Shown: in pieces, positions 1 through 10,130 of the stretch
How the letters are laid out: each line of letters opens with the position of its first letter
Numbering within the stretch: the stretch's first letter is position 1
Assembly: GCF_042648505.1 (NCBI RefSeq)
Contig: NZ_JBHRXK010000004.1
Span: forward strand, 362,030-426,029
Length of the DNA: 64,000 nucleotides
Source of the DNA: Lysobacter_L cavernae
GTDB taxonomy: Bacteria > Pseudomonadota > Gammaproteobacteria > Xanthomonadales > Xanthomonadaceae
Direction: 5' to 3'
Position numbers and translations under genes: made by a program
The notes under the pieces: generated by a model
Told to the model about the DNA's origin: nothing
Database searches by the model: none
The model's input: the letters and a program-made list of their open reading frames with translations, nothing else

Positions 1-126
1 TGCGACCCGACACGCGGTGGGCGATGTCATGGGGCGCATGCCTGGCGCGTGTCGCATCCAGACCTCCTTCCGCCTGTCCTTAGCCATCGATTCCGCGCGG
101 GCAGGCGCGGCCAAGGAGTGTTGTTC
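1..126 (+). promoter_or_regulatory. btuB leader, possible expression platform of a cobalamin riboswitch
   Basis: Seen: an 8-bp perfect stem, gacacgcg at 9-16 with cgcgtgtc at 46-53, and a stretch ctcctt at 64-69 that is the exact complement of the btuB Shine-Dalgarno aaggag at 113-118. The second pairing could hide the ribosome binding site, which is how cobalamin riboswitches commonly control btuB. Known: btuB is a standard cobalamin riboswitch target in proteobacteria. I do not recognise the conserved B12 box in these bases, so if a riboswitch exists its core would lie before position 1, outside the window. The call is an inference. Confidence 0.3.
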
Positions 127-1977
127 GTGAATTCGTACCGTTTGTCTTTCCGCCAATCCGCATTGGCGGCCGCGCTGTCGTTCGTCATCACCGCCCCGGC
201 CTTGGCCGAAGGCGCCGCCACCGACCTCGACCAGGTTGTCGTCACCGCCACGCGCACCGCGCAGACCCAGGACCAGACCCTGGCCGCGATCACCGTGATC
301 GATCGCAGCGAAATCGAACGCCTGCAGCCGAACTCGCTGCCCGACCTGCTGCGCGGCCGCGCCGGTATTTCGCTGGCCAACAACGGCGGTCCTGGCAAGG
401 CGACCTCGCTGTTCCTGCGCGGCACCGAGTCCGACCACGTGCTGGTGCTGGTCGACGGCATCAAGATCGGCTCGGCCACCAGCGGCGGCGCGTCGCTGCA
501 GGACATCCCGGTCGAGCAGATCGAACGCGTCGAGATCGTGCGCGGGCCGTTCTCCAGCCTGTACGGCTCCGAAGCGCTCGGCGGCGTGATCCAGATCTTC
601 ACCCGACAGCCGCAGGGTGCGTTCGCACCGACGCTCAGCGCCGGTATCGGCAGCTATGCCAGCCAGCGCCTGGCCGCCGGCGTCGCCGGTCGCGGCAATG
701 GCAGCGTTGACGAGCGCGGGGGCTGGTACTCGGTCAATCTTGCCCACGAGAACATCGACGGCATCAACGCTTACCGCGGCACGCGCAATTTCGATCCGGA
801 CAAGGACGGCTACCGCAACAACTCGGCGACCGTGCAGGGCGGCTACCGCTTCAGCCCGCAATGGGACGCCGAAGCGCGCCTGTTCCGAGCCGAGGGCTAC
901 AACGAATACGACGGCAGCCTCAACAACGAGGCCGACACCGTGCAGCAGGTGCTCGGTGGCCGCGTGCGCTACACGCCGAGCGAACGCCTCAAGCTGACCG
1001 CCAGCCTGGGCAGCAGCGCCGACCTCAGCGAGAACTATCTCAACGGCGTGTACTCGTCCAACTTCGATACGCGCCGCGAGCTGGGTTCGCTGCAGGCCGA
1101 CATCGGTGCCGGCACCGGTCTGCTCAGCTTCGGCTACGACTGGCAGCGCGACGAGGTCGACAGCAACACCCGCTATGCACGCGACCAGCGCATCAACCGC
1201 GGCCTGTTCGGCCAGTGGCAGCAGAGCTTCGGCGCGCAGTCGTTGCAGGCCAGCCTGCGTCGCGACGACGACAGCCAGTTCGGCGGCCAGACCACTGGCA
1301 GCGTGTTGTGGGGCTGGGACTTCACCGACGCACTGCGCCTGGGCGCCAGCTACGGCAGTGCGTTCAAGGCGCCGACCTTCAACGAGCTGTATTTCCCCGG
1401 TTACGGCAATCCCGAACTGCAGCCGGAGACCTCGAAGAGCTTCGAGCTGAGCCTGCGCGGCGAGCACGGCTGGTCGCTCAACGCGTTCGATACCAGGATC
1501 GACGACATGATTGCCTACGACGTGACCCTCGGCGATTTCGGCGGCCCCAACAACATCGACCGTGCCCGCATCCAGGGCTTCGAGGCGGCCGCCGATACCA
1601 CGCTCGTCGGTTGGGACCTGCGCGCCAGCGCCACCTGGCTGGACCCGCGCAACGACGGCAACGACCGCAACCGCGACAACATCCTGCCGCGGCGCGCGCG
1701 CCAGAGCGGCCGTGTCGATGCCGACCGTCGTTTTGGCGATTTCAGCATCGGTGCCAGCGTGACCGGCGCCGGCGAGCGTTACGACAACCTGTCCAATACC
1801 ACGCGCCTGGGCGGCTACGGCCTCACCGATCTGCGCGTGGGCTATGCGTTCAATACGGACTGGAACCTGCAGCTGGCCGCCAACAACGTGTTCGACAAGC
1901 AGTATGAAACCGCTGCGCTCTACAACCAGCCCGGCCGCAACTACCTGCTGACCCTGCGTTACCGACCCGCTCGCTGA
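127..1977 (+). CDS. btuB: TonB-dependent vitamin B12 outer-membrane receptor BtuB
   Basis: Imports cobalamin and other corrinoids across the outer membrane using TonB energy. The 616-residue product is close to the 614 of E. coli BtuB. It has a signal peptide (residues 1-27, ending ALA), a TonB box DQVVVTA at 35-41, a plug domain with the usual LRG and LVDG motifs, and a long beta-barrel. The GTG start at 127 has the SD aaggag at 113-118 with 8 bases spacing; an upstream in-frame ATG at 49 would put 26 extra residues before the signal peptide and is unlikely. The C-terminus ends in PAR rather than an aromatic residue, which is unusual for a barrel. It heads the B12 cluster, which supports the substrate assignment. 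Confidence 0.92.
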   Translation: MNSYRLSFRQSALAAALSFVITAPALAEGAATDLDQVVVTATRTAQTQDQTLAAITVIDRSEIERLQPNSLPDLLRGRAGISLANNGGPGKATSLFLRGTESDHVLVLVDGIKIGSATSGGASLQDIPVEQIERVEIVRGPFSSLYGSEALGGVIQIFTRQPQGAFAPTLSAGIGSYASQRLAAGVAGRGNGSVDERGGWYSVNLAHENIDGINAYRGTRNFDPDKDGYRNNSATVQGGYRFSPQWDAEARLFRAEGYNEYDGSLNNEADTVQQVLGGRVRYTPSERLKLTASLGSSADLSENYLNGVYSSNFDTRRELGSLQADIGAGTGLLSFGYDWQRDEVDSNTRYARDQRINRGLFGQWQQSFGAQSLQASLRRDDDSQFGGQTTGSVLWGWDFTDALRLGASYGSAFKAPTFNELYFPGYGNPELQPETSKSFELSLRGEHGWSLNAFDTRIDDMIAYDVTLGDFGGPNNIDRARIQGFEAAADTTLVGWDLRASATWLDPRNDGNDRNRDNILPRRARQSGRVDADRRFGDFSIGASVTGAGERYDNLSNTTRLGGYGLTDLRVGYAFNTDWNLQLAANNVFDKQYETAALYNQPGRNYLLTLRYRPAR

Positions 1978-2015
1978 GCGGGCGTCCATTCGCCACCACC
2001 ACCACGAGGCCACCG

Positions 2016-2597
2016 ATGAAGCCGTTGACCCGACCCGCCAACCTCGGTCTGTTCGTCGCGTTCGCGACGCTGATGATCGCCACGCGTTTCCACCATTTCG
2101 GTACCGTGATCCATCTGCCGGATGCGTCGATGGCGTTGTTCTTCCTCGGCGGGTTGTACCTGCGCAAGCACTGGCAGTTCGCGGCCTACCTGGGGTTGGC
2201 GGTGGTGATCGACTGGATCGCGATCGACTACGCCGGCGTCAGCGATTTCTGCGTGACCCCGGCGTACTCGTTCCTGCTGCCGGCCTATGCGGTGCTGTGG
2301 TACGGCGGCCGGCTGTATGCCGATCGCCTGCAAGTCGGTTGGGCCCCCATGCTGGGCGCGGCCGGTGTTGGCCTGGTCAGCGCGTCGCTGTCGTTCGCGA
2401 TCTCCAACGGTGCGTTCTACTGGCTCGGCGGGCGTTACGCCGAGCCGCACTTTGCCGAGTACCTCGCGCGTGCCTGGCAGTGGGGCCCGTTGTTCGTGCG
2501 CACGACGATGGCCTACATCGTCGTGGCGCTGGCGGTGCATGCGCTGGTGGCGTGGGCGCTGCGCGGGCGCATCGGCCAGTGGCCGGCCGGCGTTTGA
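2016..2597 (+). CDS. btuM: BtuM-like inner-membrane corrinoid transporter, first copy
   Basis: A 193-residue very hydrophobic protein with about six membrane segments, located between btuB and cobO. Its size and a cysteine at residue 79 within SDFCVTPAY, with Asp66 before it and Tyr84 after it, fit the BtuM family, small S-component-like proteins proposed to carry B12 across the inner membrane; in the Thiobacillus protein a cysteine near residue 80 binds and decyanates cobalamin. No ATPase or ECF module genes are next to it, as expected for solitary BtuM. The assignment comes from context plus the Asp/Cys/Tyr pattern, not from a search. The start ATG follows btuB by 38 bases. Confidence 0.62.
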   Translation: MKPLTRPANLGLFVAFATLMIATRFHHFGTVIHLPDASMALFFLGGLYLRKHWQFAAYLGLAVVIDWIAIDYAGVSDFCVTPAYSFLLPAYAVLWYGGRLYADRLQVGWAPMLGAAGVGLVSASLSFAISNGAFYWLGGRYAEPHFAEYLARAWQWGPLFVRTTMAYIVVALAVHALVAWALRGRIGQWPAGV

Positions 2598-2617
2598 TCC
2601 ACTTCCGGGAGCAGGTC

Positions 2618-3238
2618 ATGTCGCGTATCAAGTCCATGCCAGCGACCTCGTCGTTGCCGTTGCAATCGGCGCGCAGCCAGATACTGGTCGGCCTGGCGCT
2701 GGCCGCATTGATGATCTGCACGCGTGGCCAGCATTTCGCCAGCGTCAACGCGTTGCCGAGCGCCTCGTGGGCGGTGTTCTTCCTCGCCGGCGCGCTGCTG
2801 CGGCCGATGTGGGCGCTGCCTGCGTTGTTCGTGCTGTCGTCGCTGATCGACTTCGGCAGCCTGGCGGCGGGCACGATCAGCGACTGGTGCCTGTCACCGG
2901 CATACTGGGCGCTGGCGTTCGCCTACGCCGCACTGTGGCTGGGCGGCCACGTCTACGCGCGCCGCGTCCACGTCGACCGCTGGGCCACGGTGCCACGGCT
3001 GGCGGTTGCGCTGGTGATGACCGCAACCGTGGCGTACCTGTTGTCCAAGGGCGGCTTCTACTTCTTCTCGGGACGTTACCCGGACGCGGACCTTGCTGGC
3101 TTCGTCGCGCGCATCCCGCAGTACTACCCGCGCGCGTTGGGTACGCTGGCCGGTTATGTCGGTGCCGCGTTCGCGTTGTATGCGCTGCTGCGTGCACTGA
3201 ACGCGCGCAGCAGCGCGCAGACAGGCGCACGCGCATGA
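2618..3238 (+). CDS. BtuM-like inner-membrane protein, second tandem copy
   Basis: A 206-residue membrane protein and clear paralogue of the gene before it: both share a (C/A)TRxxHF-like first segment, FFL(G/A)G, and the motif SD(F/W)C(V/L)(T/S)PAY. Here the key residues are Asp78, Cys91 and Tyr96, with exactly the same spacing as Asp66/Cys79/Tyr84 in the first copy. Sequence identity elsewhere is modest, so the duplication looks old. ATG at 2618 is preceded by a gga-gcagg SD. Its stop overlaps the cobO start (ATGA at 3235-3238). It probably handles a corrinoid too; whether the two copies form a dimer or have different substrates is open. Confidence 0.6.
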   Translation: MSRIKSMPATSSLPLQSARSQILVGLALAALMICTRGQHFASVNALPSASWAVFFLAGALLRPMWALPALFVLSSLIDFGSLAAGTISDWCLSPAYWALAFAYAALWLGGHVYARRVHVDRWATVPRLAVALVMTATVAYLLSKGGFYFFSGRYPDADLAGFVARIPQYYPRALGTLAGYVGAAFALYALLRALNARSSAQTGARA

Positions 3239-3861
3239 GCCGCGGCTCCGAGTGCCTCGGCCTGAGCGAGGATGAGCATTACCGCGAGCGCGCCCAGCGC
3301 AAGAAGGAACTGGTCGATCGCCGCATCGCCCGCGCCACCATCGATCGCGGCGTGGTGGTGGTCAACACCGGCAACGGCAAGGGCAAGAGTTCCTCGGGCT
3401 TCGGCATGCTCGCCCGTTCGCTCGGCCACGGCTTCCGCTGCGGCGTGGTGCAGTTCATCAAGGGTAGTTTCTCGACCGGCGAAGAGGCGTTCTTCCGCCG
3501 CTTCGAAGACGAACTCGACTACCACGTGATGGGCGAGGGCTTCACCTGGGAAACCCAGGACCGCGCGCGCGACATCGCCGCGGCCCAGGCCGCCTGGGAC
3601 GTGGCCGCGCGGATGCTGGCCGACCCCGGTTACGACTTCGTGTTGCTCGACGAGCTCAACATCGCCCTGACCAAGGAATACGTGGTACTCGACCAGGTGT
3701 TGGTCGCGCTGGCGGCACGGCCCGAGCGCCAGCACGTGGTGATCACCGGTCGTGGCGCGCCCGACACGTTGATCGAAGCGGCGGATACGGTCACCGACAT
3801 GCGCGTGGTCAAACACGCGTTCAAGGCCGGCATCAAGGCCCAGAACGGTATCGAGTTGTAG
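3235..3861 (+). CDS. cobO: Corrinoid adenosyltransferase (CobO/BtuR type)
   Basis: Transfers the 5'-deoxyadenosyl group from ATP to the cobalt of reduced corrinoids such as cobinamide and cob(I)yrinate diamide. The 208-residue protein has the family's P-loop GNGKGKSS at residues 46-53, the QF(I/V)KG segment, the GFTWETQD motif and the LLDELN motif, all typical of CobO/BtuR/CobA. The N-terminal arg/lys-rich helix matches the lid helix of this family. It starts inside the stop of the preceding transporter gene (4-base overlap) and is followed 14 bases later by cobB, the only gap among the cob genes. Confidence 0.93.
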   Translation: MSRGSECLGLSEDEHYRERAQRKKELVDRRIARATIDRGVVVVNTGNGKGKSSSGFGMLARSLGHGFRCGVVQFIKGSFSTGEEAFFRRFEDELDYHVMGEGFTWETQDRARDIAAAQAAWDVAARMLADPGYDFVLLDELNIALTKEYVVLDQVLVALAARPERQHVVITGRGAPDTLIEAADTVTDMRVVKHAFKAGIKAQNGIEL

Positions 3862-3875
3862 GGATTGGCAAGCAG

Positions 3876-5174
3876 ATGAATACGTCGCGCCACTGTCCTG
3901 CGTTGCTGGTTTCGGCGCCTGCCTCGGGGCAGGGCAAGACCAGCGTCACCGCCGCGCTGGCGCGCTGGCACACGCGTCAGGGCCGGTGCGTGCGCGTGTT
4001 CAAGACCGGCCCGGACTTCCTCGACCCGATGGTGCTGGAGCGCGCCAGCGGCGCGCCGGTCTATCAGTTGGACCTGTGGATGACCGGCGAGGCCGACGTG
4101 CGCGCGCGCCTGTATGAAGCCGCGGGCGAGGCCGACCTGATCCTGGTCGAAGGCGTGATGGGGCTGTTCGATGGCGCGCCGTCGAGCGCCGACCTAGCGC
4201 AGGCGCTGGGCCTGCCGGTGTTGGCGGTGATCGACGGTTCGGCGATGGCACAGACCTTCGGCGCGCTCGCGACCGGACTAGCGCGCTATCGCGACGGCCT
4301 GGCCGTGCACGGCATCGCCGCCAACCGCATCGGCAGCGCGCACCACGCCAAGCTGCTGCGTGAGAGCCTGCCGGCCGATCTGCACTGGCTCGGCGCCTTG
4401 CCGCGCGATCCCGCGCTGGCCTTGCCCGAGCGTCACCTCGGCTTGGTCTCGGCGAGTGAGTTGGGCGACATCGATACACGCCTGGACGCGCTGGCCGATG
4501 CCTGGGCGCAGCACGCGGCCACCGCGTTGCCGCCGCCCGTAGCGTTTTCCGCCCCGGCCGAGGCGGCGTCGATCGCACGCAATCTCGACGGCGTGCGCAT
4601 CGCGGTCGCGCGCGACGCCGCGTTCTGTTTCCTGTATCCGGCCAACCTTGACCTGCTGCGCGCGGCCGGCGCGCAGCTGCGCTTCTTCTCACCACTGGCC
4701 GGGGAGGCGCTGCCCGAATGCGATGCGGTGTGGTTGCCCGGCGGTTATCCGGAACTGCACCTGCAGGCGCTGTCGCAGCGCACCGACCTGCGCGCCGCGT
4801 TGCACGCCCACCGCGACGCCGGCAAGCCGCTGCTGGCCGAATGCGGCGGCCTGCTCTATGCGCTGGACGCGCTGGCCGATCGCGACGGCCACGAAGCGCC
4901 GATGGCTGGTCTGCTGGCCGGGCGCGCGGCGTTGCAACCGCGGCTGGCGGCGCTCGGCCTGCAGGGCATCGAATTGCCCGAAGGCGTCCTGCGTGGCCAC
5001 ACCTTCCATTACGCCCGCGCCGAAATCCCGGCGGCGCCGCTGGCGAAGGCCAGCAACCCCAACGGCGGCCCCAGCGCCGAGGCGGTCTACCGTGATCGGC
5101 GCATGACCGCGAGCTTCGTGCATTTCTATTTCCCGTCGAACCCGGACGCGGCGACGCGCCTGTTCCTGCCGTGA
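3876..5174 (+). CDS. cobB: Cobyrinate a,c-diamide synthase
   Basis: Amidates side chains a and c of (hydrogeno)cobyrinate using glutamine and ATP. The 432-residue protein starts with a dethiobiotin-synthetase-like ATP site (SAPASGQGKTS, residues 13-23) and ends with a type-1 glutamine amidotransferase domain: nucleophile Cys323 in AECGGLLYA and His416 in SFVHFYF. The length is usual for CobB/CbiA. CobB acts before CobO in most pathways, so its presence says that the cell handles incompletely amidated corrinoids, or that ring-synthesis genes lie elsewhere. The last four bases overlap the GTG start of cbiB. Confidence 0.92.
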   Translation: MNTSRHCPALLVSAPASGQGKTSVTAALARWHTRQGRCVRVFKTGPDFLDPMVLERASGAPVYQLDLWMTGEADVRARLYEAAGEADLILVEGVMGLFDGAPSSADLAQALGLPVLAVIDGSAMAQTFGALATGLARYRDGLAVHGIAANRIGSAHHAKLLRESLPADLHWLGALPRDPALALPERHLGLVSASELGDIDTRLDALADAWAQHAATALPPPVAFSAPAEAASIARNLDGVRIAVARDAAFCFLYPANLDLLRAAGAQLRFFSPLAGEALPECDAVWLPGGYPELHLQALSQRTDLRAALHAHRDAGKPLLAECGGLLYALDALADRDGHEAPMAGLLAGRAALQPRLAALGLQGIELPEGVLRGHTFHYARAEIPAAPLAKASNPNGGPSAEAVYRDRRMTASFVHFYFPSNPDAATRLFLP

Positions 5175-6130
5175 GTGAAGCGGTCGTCAGCGCAGCGCTC
5201 GCCGGCGGCGCACTGGTCGCGCTGGCGGCGGTGGCGCTCGACACCACGTTGGGCGAGCCGCGACGCGCGCACCCGCTGGTCGCGTTCGGTCGCATGGCGC
5301 GCGCGATCGAAGCGCGCGGGTACGCCGATCGGCGGATCGCCGGCGTGCTGGCGTGGTCGTGCGCGGTGCTGCCGGTGGTGGCGATCACGTGGTGGGCAAT
5401 GTACGAGGCGCGGTCTGCCTCGCCCTGGCTCGCGGCTGCGCTGGGGGCAGGCGTGCTGTACCTGGCGATCGGCCACCGCAGCCTCGGTGAGCACGCCCGG
5501 CCGGTCGCGCAGGCCTTGCAGGCGGGCGATCTCGGCGCGGCGCGTGAAGCGGTCGGGCGCATGGTCAGCCGTGACACCGCGGTACTGGACGAGTCGCAAG
5601 TCGCCGCGGCGGCGACCGAGTCGGTGCTCGAGAACGGTTGCGATGCGGTGTTCGGTGCGTTGTTCTGGTTCGCCGTGCTCGGCGCGCCGGGTGTGGTGCT
5701 GTACCGGCTGGCGAACACGCTCGATGCGATGTGGGGTTACCGCACTCCGCGCTACGAAAACTTCGGCTGGGCTGCGGCGCGTATCGACGATGCACTCAAC
5801 TACATCCCGGCGCGATTGACCGCGCTGACCTATGCCTTGCTCGGGGACACGACACGCGCATGGTGCTGCTGGCGCATGCAGGCACCGGCCTGGGACAGCC
5901 CGAACGCAGGCCCGGTGATGGCCGCGGGCGCGGGGGCATTGCGCGTGCAGCTGGGCGGCGCGGCGCCGTATCACGGTGTCTGGGAATTGCGTCCACTGCT
6001 GGGCGCAGGCGCGGCGCCGGGCGCCGATTCGATCACGCGAGCCTTGAAACTGGTGCGCGACGGCGTGCTGCTGTGGCTGGGCGTGTGGTGCGCGTTGGTG
6101 CTGGTCGCTCACCGGTGGCTGCATGCTTGA
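5171..6130 (+). CDS. cbiB: Adenosylcobinamide-phosphate synthase CbiB (CobD)
   Basis: An integral membrane enzyme joining adenosylcobyric acid to (R)-1-amino-2-propanol O-2-phosphate. The 319-residue product shows the family's opening (ALDTTLGEPRRAHPLVAFG), the RDTAVLDESQVAAAATESV block, the ENGCDAVFGALFWFAV block and the conserved DDALNYIPARLTAL segment. GTG start at 5171 overlaps the cobB stop, and the gene end overlaps the next start by 8 bases. Its substrate phosphate comes from the neighbouring decarboxylase, so the pair form one step of nucleotide-loop assembly. In Pseudomonas-type nomenclature this gene is called cobD. Confidence 0.92.
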   Translation: MSEAVVSAALAGGALVALAAVALDTTLGEPRRAHPLVAFGRMARAIEARGYADRRIAGVLAWSCAVLPVVAITWWAMYEARSASPWLAAALGAGVLYLAIGHRSLGEHARPVAQALQAGDLGAAREAVGRMVSRDTAVLDESQVAAAATESVLENGCDAVFGALFWFAVLGAPGVVLYRLANTLDAMWGYRTPRYENFGWAAARIDDALNYIPARLTALTYALLGDTTRAWCCWRMQAPAWDSPNAGPVMAAGAGALRVQLGGAAPYHGVWELRPLLGAGAAPGADSITRALKLVRDGVLLWLGVWCALVLVAHRWLHA

Positions 6131-7102
6131 GCACGGCGGCCGCCTGCTGCGTGCGGCGCAACGCTACGGCATCGCGCCACGGGATTGGCTCGACCTGTCG
6201 ACTGGCGTCAGCCCGTTCGCCTGGCCGGTACCGGCGATTCCGGCTTCGACCTGGCATCGCCTGCCCGAGGATGACGACGGCCTGATCGAGGCCGCGCGCG
6301 ATTACTACCGTGCGCCACGGTTGCTGCCGGTCGCCGGTTCGCAGGCGGCGATCCAGGCCTTGCCCACGCTGCGCGCCCCTTCGCGTGTCGGCGTGCTGGC
6401 CCCCGGTTATGCCGAGCATGCGCAGGCCTGGCGCCGCGCCGGGCATGCGGTCGAGTTGCTGGCGGCGGCAGAACTGATCGCGCAAGCCGAGCGCTTCGAC
6501 GTGATCGTTCTGATCCATCCGAACAACCCGGGCGGCGACATTTTCGAGCGCGACGCGCTGCTGCGCCTGCATGCGACGCTGGCCGCTCGCGGCGGCTGGC
6601 TGGTCGTCGACGAGGCCTTCATCGATGCCACCCCGCAGCACAGCCTGTGCGCCGACAGCGAACGCGAAGGCCTGGTCGTGCTGCGCTCGGTCGGCAAGTT
6701 CTTCGGCCTGGCCGGTGCGCGCGCGGGTTTCGCCTGTGCCGGCGAGGCTTTGCTCACGGCGCTGTGCGAGCAGCTGGGGCCGTGGACGCTGACCGGCCCG
6801 TCGCGCTTCGTGCTGAAGCAGGCCTTGGCCGATCGCGATTGGCAGTTGCAGGCATCCGGGCGTCTGCACGCGGCCAGCGCGCGCCTGCGAGACGTGCTGA
6901 CCGGGCACGGACTGAGGCCGACCGCCAGCACGGCGTTCTTCCACTGGTGCCGTCGCGACGATGCCGTCGCGCTGCACGAAGCGTTGGCCACGCGCGCTAT
7001 CTTTACCCGGTTGTTCGAGGAGCCGCCCAGCCTGCGCTTCGGGTTGCCGGCCGACGAAACGGAATTGGCGCGGCTCGACGCGGCCCTGGCCGAGGTGTTG
7101 CG

Positions 7103-7106
<4 letters not shown>
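6123..7106 (+). CDS. cobD: L-threonine-O-3-phosphate decarboxylase (PLP)
   Basis: Produces aminopropanol phosphate for CbiB by decarboxylating threonine phosphate. The 327-residue protein is a fold-type I PLP enzyme related to histidinol-phosphate aminotransferase: start MLEHGGRLLRAA, the DLSTGVSPF substrate segment, HPNNPGG, the PLP-binding VVDEAFID and the Schiff-base lysine Lys192 in SVGKFFGLAGAR. In Pseudomonas-type nomenclature it is cobC. It overlaps cbiB by 8 bases upstream and cobQ by 4 bases (ATGA) downstream. The alternative, a general aminotransferase, is made unlikely by the position inside the cob run. Confidence 0.9.
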
Positions 7107-8565
<1,459 letters not shown>

Positions 8566-8578
<13 letters not shown>

Positions 8579-9087
8579 TCCTCGGTGGCGCGCGCTCGGG
8601 CAAGAGCGCGTTGGCCGAACGCCTCGCCGCCCAATCCGGGCGTGAGGTCGTCTACATCGCCACCGCCGAGCGTCGCGACGGCGAGATGGCGGCGCGGATC
8701 GCGCACCATCGCGCGCGGCGTCCCGCGCACTGGGGCTGCGTCGAGGAGCCGCTGGCATTGGCCGACGCGTTGCGCGCGCATGCGGGCGTCGGCCGCTGCC
8801 TGCTGGTCGACTGCCTGACGCTGTGGCTCAGCAACCTGCTCGGCGCTGACGACGCCACTGTCTTCGAACGCGAACGCGAGGCGTTGCTTACGACCTTGCC
8901 GCAACTGCCCGGCGAGATCGTGCTGGTCAGCAACGAGGTCGGCCTGGGCATCGTGCCGATGGGCGAACTCAGCCGCCGCTTCGTCGACGAGACCGGTCGC
9001 CTGCATCAGGCGCTGGCCACGCAGTGCGAGCGCGTGATCTTCACCGCGGCCGGATTGCCGCTGGCCCTCAAGGGAACCCTGCCATGA
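8566..9087 (+). CDS. cobU: Adenosylcobinamide kinase / GTP guanylyltransferase
   Basis: Phosphorylates adenosylcobinamide and adds GMP to form AdoCbi-GDP, the activated partner for CobS. The 173-residue protein has the P-loop GGARSGKS (residues 7-14), ATAERRDGEM, and the His47-His48-Arg segment equivalent to the guanylylated histidine of Salmonella CobU, then VDCLTLWLSNLL and VSNEVGLGIVP. It ends with the usual AGLPLALK. The start lies inside cobQ and the stop overlaps cobT by 4 bases. Also called cobP in Pseudomonas nomenclature. Confidence 0.95.
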
Positions 9088-10130
9088 ACCACGACTGGTT
9101 GTTCGATGCCTGCGCATCGATCGATCCCCACCACGAGGCGCAGGCGTTGGCGCGCCAGTCGCAGCTCACCAAGCCGCCGGGTTCGCTGGGCCTGCTCGAA
9201 GCGGCCGCGGTGCGGCTGGCGGCTTTGCAGCGCAATCCGCGGCCGGCGCTCGACCGCGTCTGGATCAGCGTGTTCGCCGCCGATCACGGTGTCGCCGCCG
9301 AAGGCGTGTCGGCGTTCCCGCAGGCGGTGACCGGCGAGATGGTGCGCAATTTCGCCGGCGGCGGCGCCGCGATCAGCGTGCTCGCGCGTGCGCTGGGGGC
9401 GACGCTGGAGGTGGTCAATCTCGGCACGGTGAATGATCCGGGCGAAATCCCGTCGGTGCGGCGCGCGATCATCGCTCCGGCGACGGCGAATATCTGCGAG
9501 CGCGCGGCGATGAGCGAGGTGCAGCTGCAGCAGGCACTCGCCGCCGGCGCGGCCAGTGTCGCGGCCGCCTGCACCGCCGATGCGCAGTTGTTCATCGGTG
9601 GCGAGATGGGCATTGCCAACACCACCGCGGCCACGGCGCTGGCCTGTGCCTTGCTCGATCAGCCCGCCATCGCCCTGGCCGGCGCCGGCACCGGCCTGGA
9701 TGCGAGCGGCATCGGTCACAAGGCCGCGGTGATCGAGCGTGCGCTTGCGCGCCACGCGGCCGTGGCGACGCCCCTGGAACAGTTGCGTTGCCTCGGCGGC
9801 TTCGAGATCGCCGCGCTCACCGGTGCCTTCATCGCCGCCGCGCAGGCGGAATTGCCGGTGCTGGTCGACGGTTTCATCACCACCGCTGCGGCGCTGGCGG
9901 CGGTACGGATCAACCCGGGCGTGCGTGACTGGCTGCTGTTCGCGCACCGTTCGCACGAGCAGGGTCACGCCAGCCTGTTGCGCGCGCTGCAGGCCGAGCC
10001 GCTGCTCGACCTCGGCCTGCGCCTGGGCGAAGCCAGCGGCGCGGCAGCGGCGGTACCGCTGTTACGGGTGGCCTGCGCGTTGCACAACGAGATGGCGACG
10101 TTCGCGCAGGCTGGGGTTTCGACGGCATGA
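9084..10130 (+). CDS. cobT: Nicotinate-nucleotide--DMB phosphoribosyltransferase CobT
   Basis: Makes alpha-ribazole 5'-phosphate from nicotinate mononucleotide and a lower-ligand base, normally dimethylbenzimidazole (DMB). The 348-residue product carries LTKPPGSLGLLE, the FAADHGVAAEGVSAFP block, GEMGIANTTAA and the catalytic glutamate Glu316 in RLGEASGAA (Glu317 in Salmonella). No bluB gene for DMB synthesis is in this cluster, so the base must be made elsewhere or scavenged. ATG at 9084 overlaps the cobU stop; the stop overlaps cobC by 4 bases. Confidence 0.95.
   Translation: MNHDWLFDACASIDPHHEAQALARQSQLTKPPGSLGLLEAAAVRLAALQRNPRPALDRVWISVFAADHGVAAEGVSAFPQAVTGEMVRNFAGGGAAISVLARALGATLEVVNLGTVNDPGEIPSVRRAIIAPATANICERAAMSEVQLQQALAAGAASVAAACTADAQLFIGGEMGIANTTAATALACALLDQPAIALAGAGTGLDASGIGHKAAVIERALARHAAVATPLEQLRCLGGFEIAALTGAFIAAAQAELPVLVDGFITTAAALAAVRINPGVRDWLLFAHRSHEQGHASLLRALQAEPLLDLGLRLGEASGAAAAVPLLRVACALHNEMATFAQAGVSTA

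Noticed and set aside
1..126. Complete cobalamin riboswitch
   Set aside because: The conserved B12 box and core are not recognisable in these bases; only a possible expression platform is claimed.
2297..2617. Longer version of the second BtuM-like protein
   Set aside because: The extra frame overlaps the first copy in another frame and has arginine-rich shadow composition; ATG 2618 has an SD.
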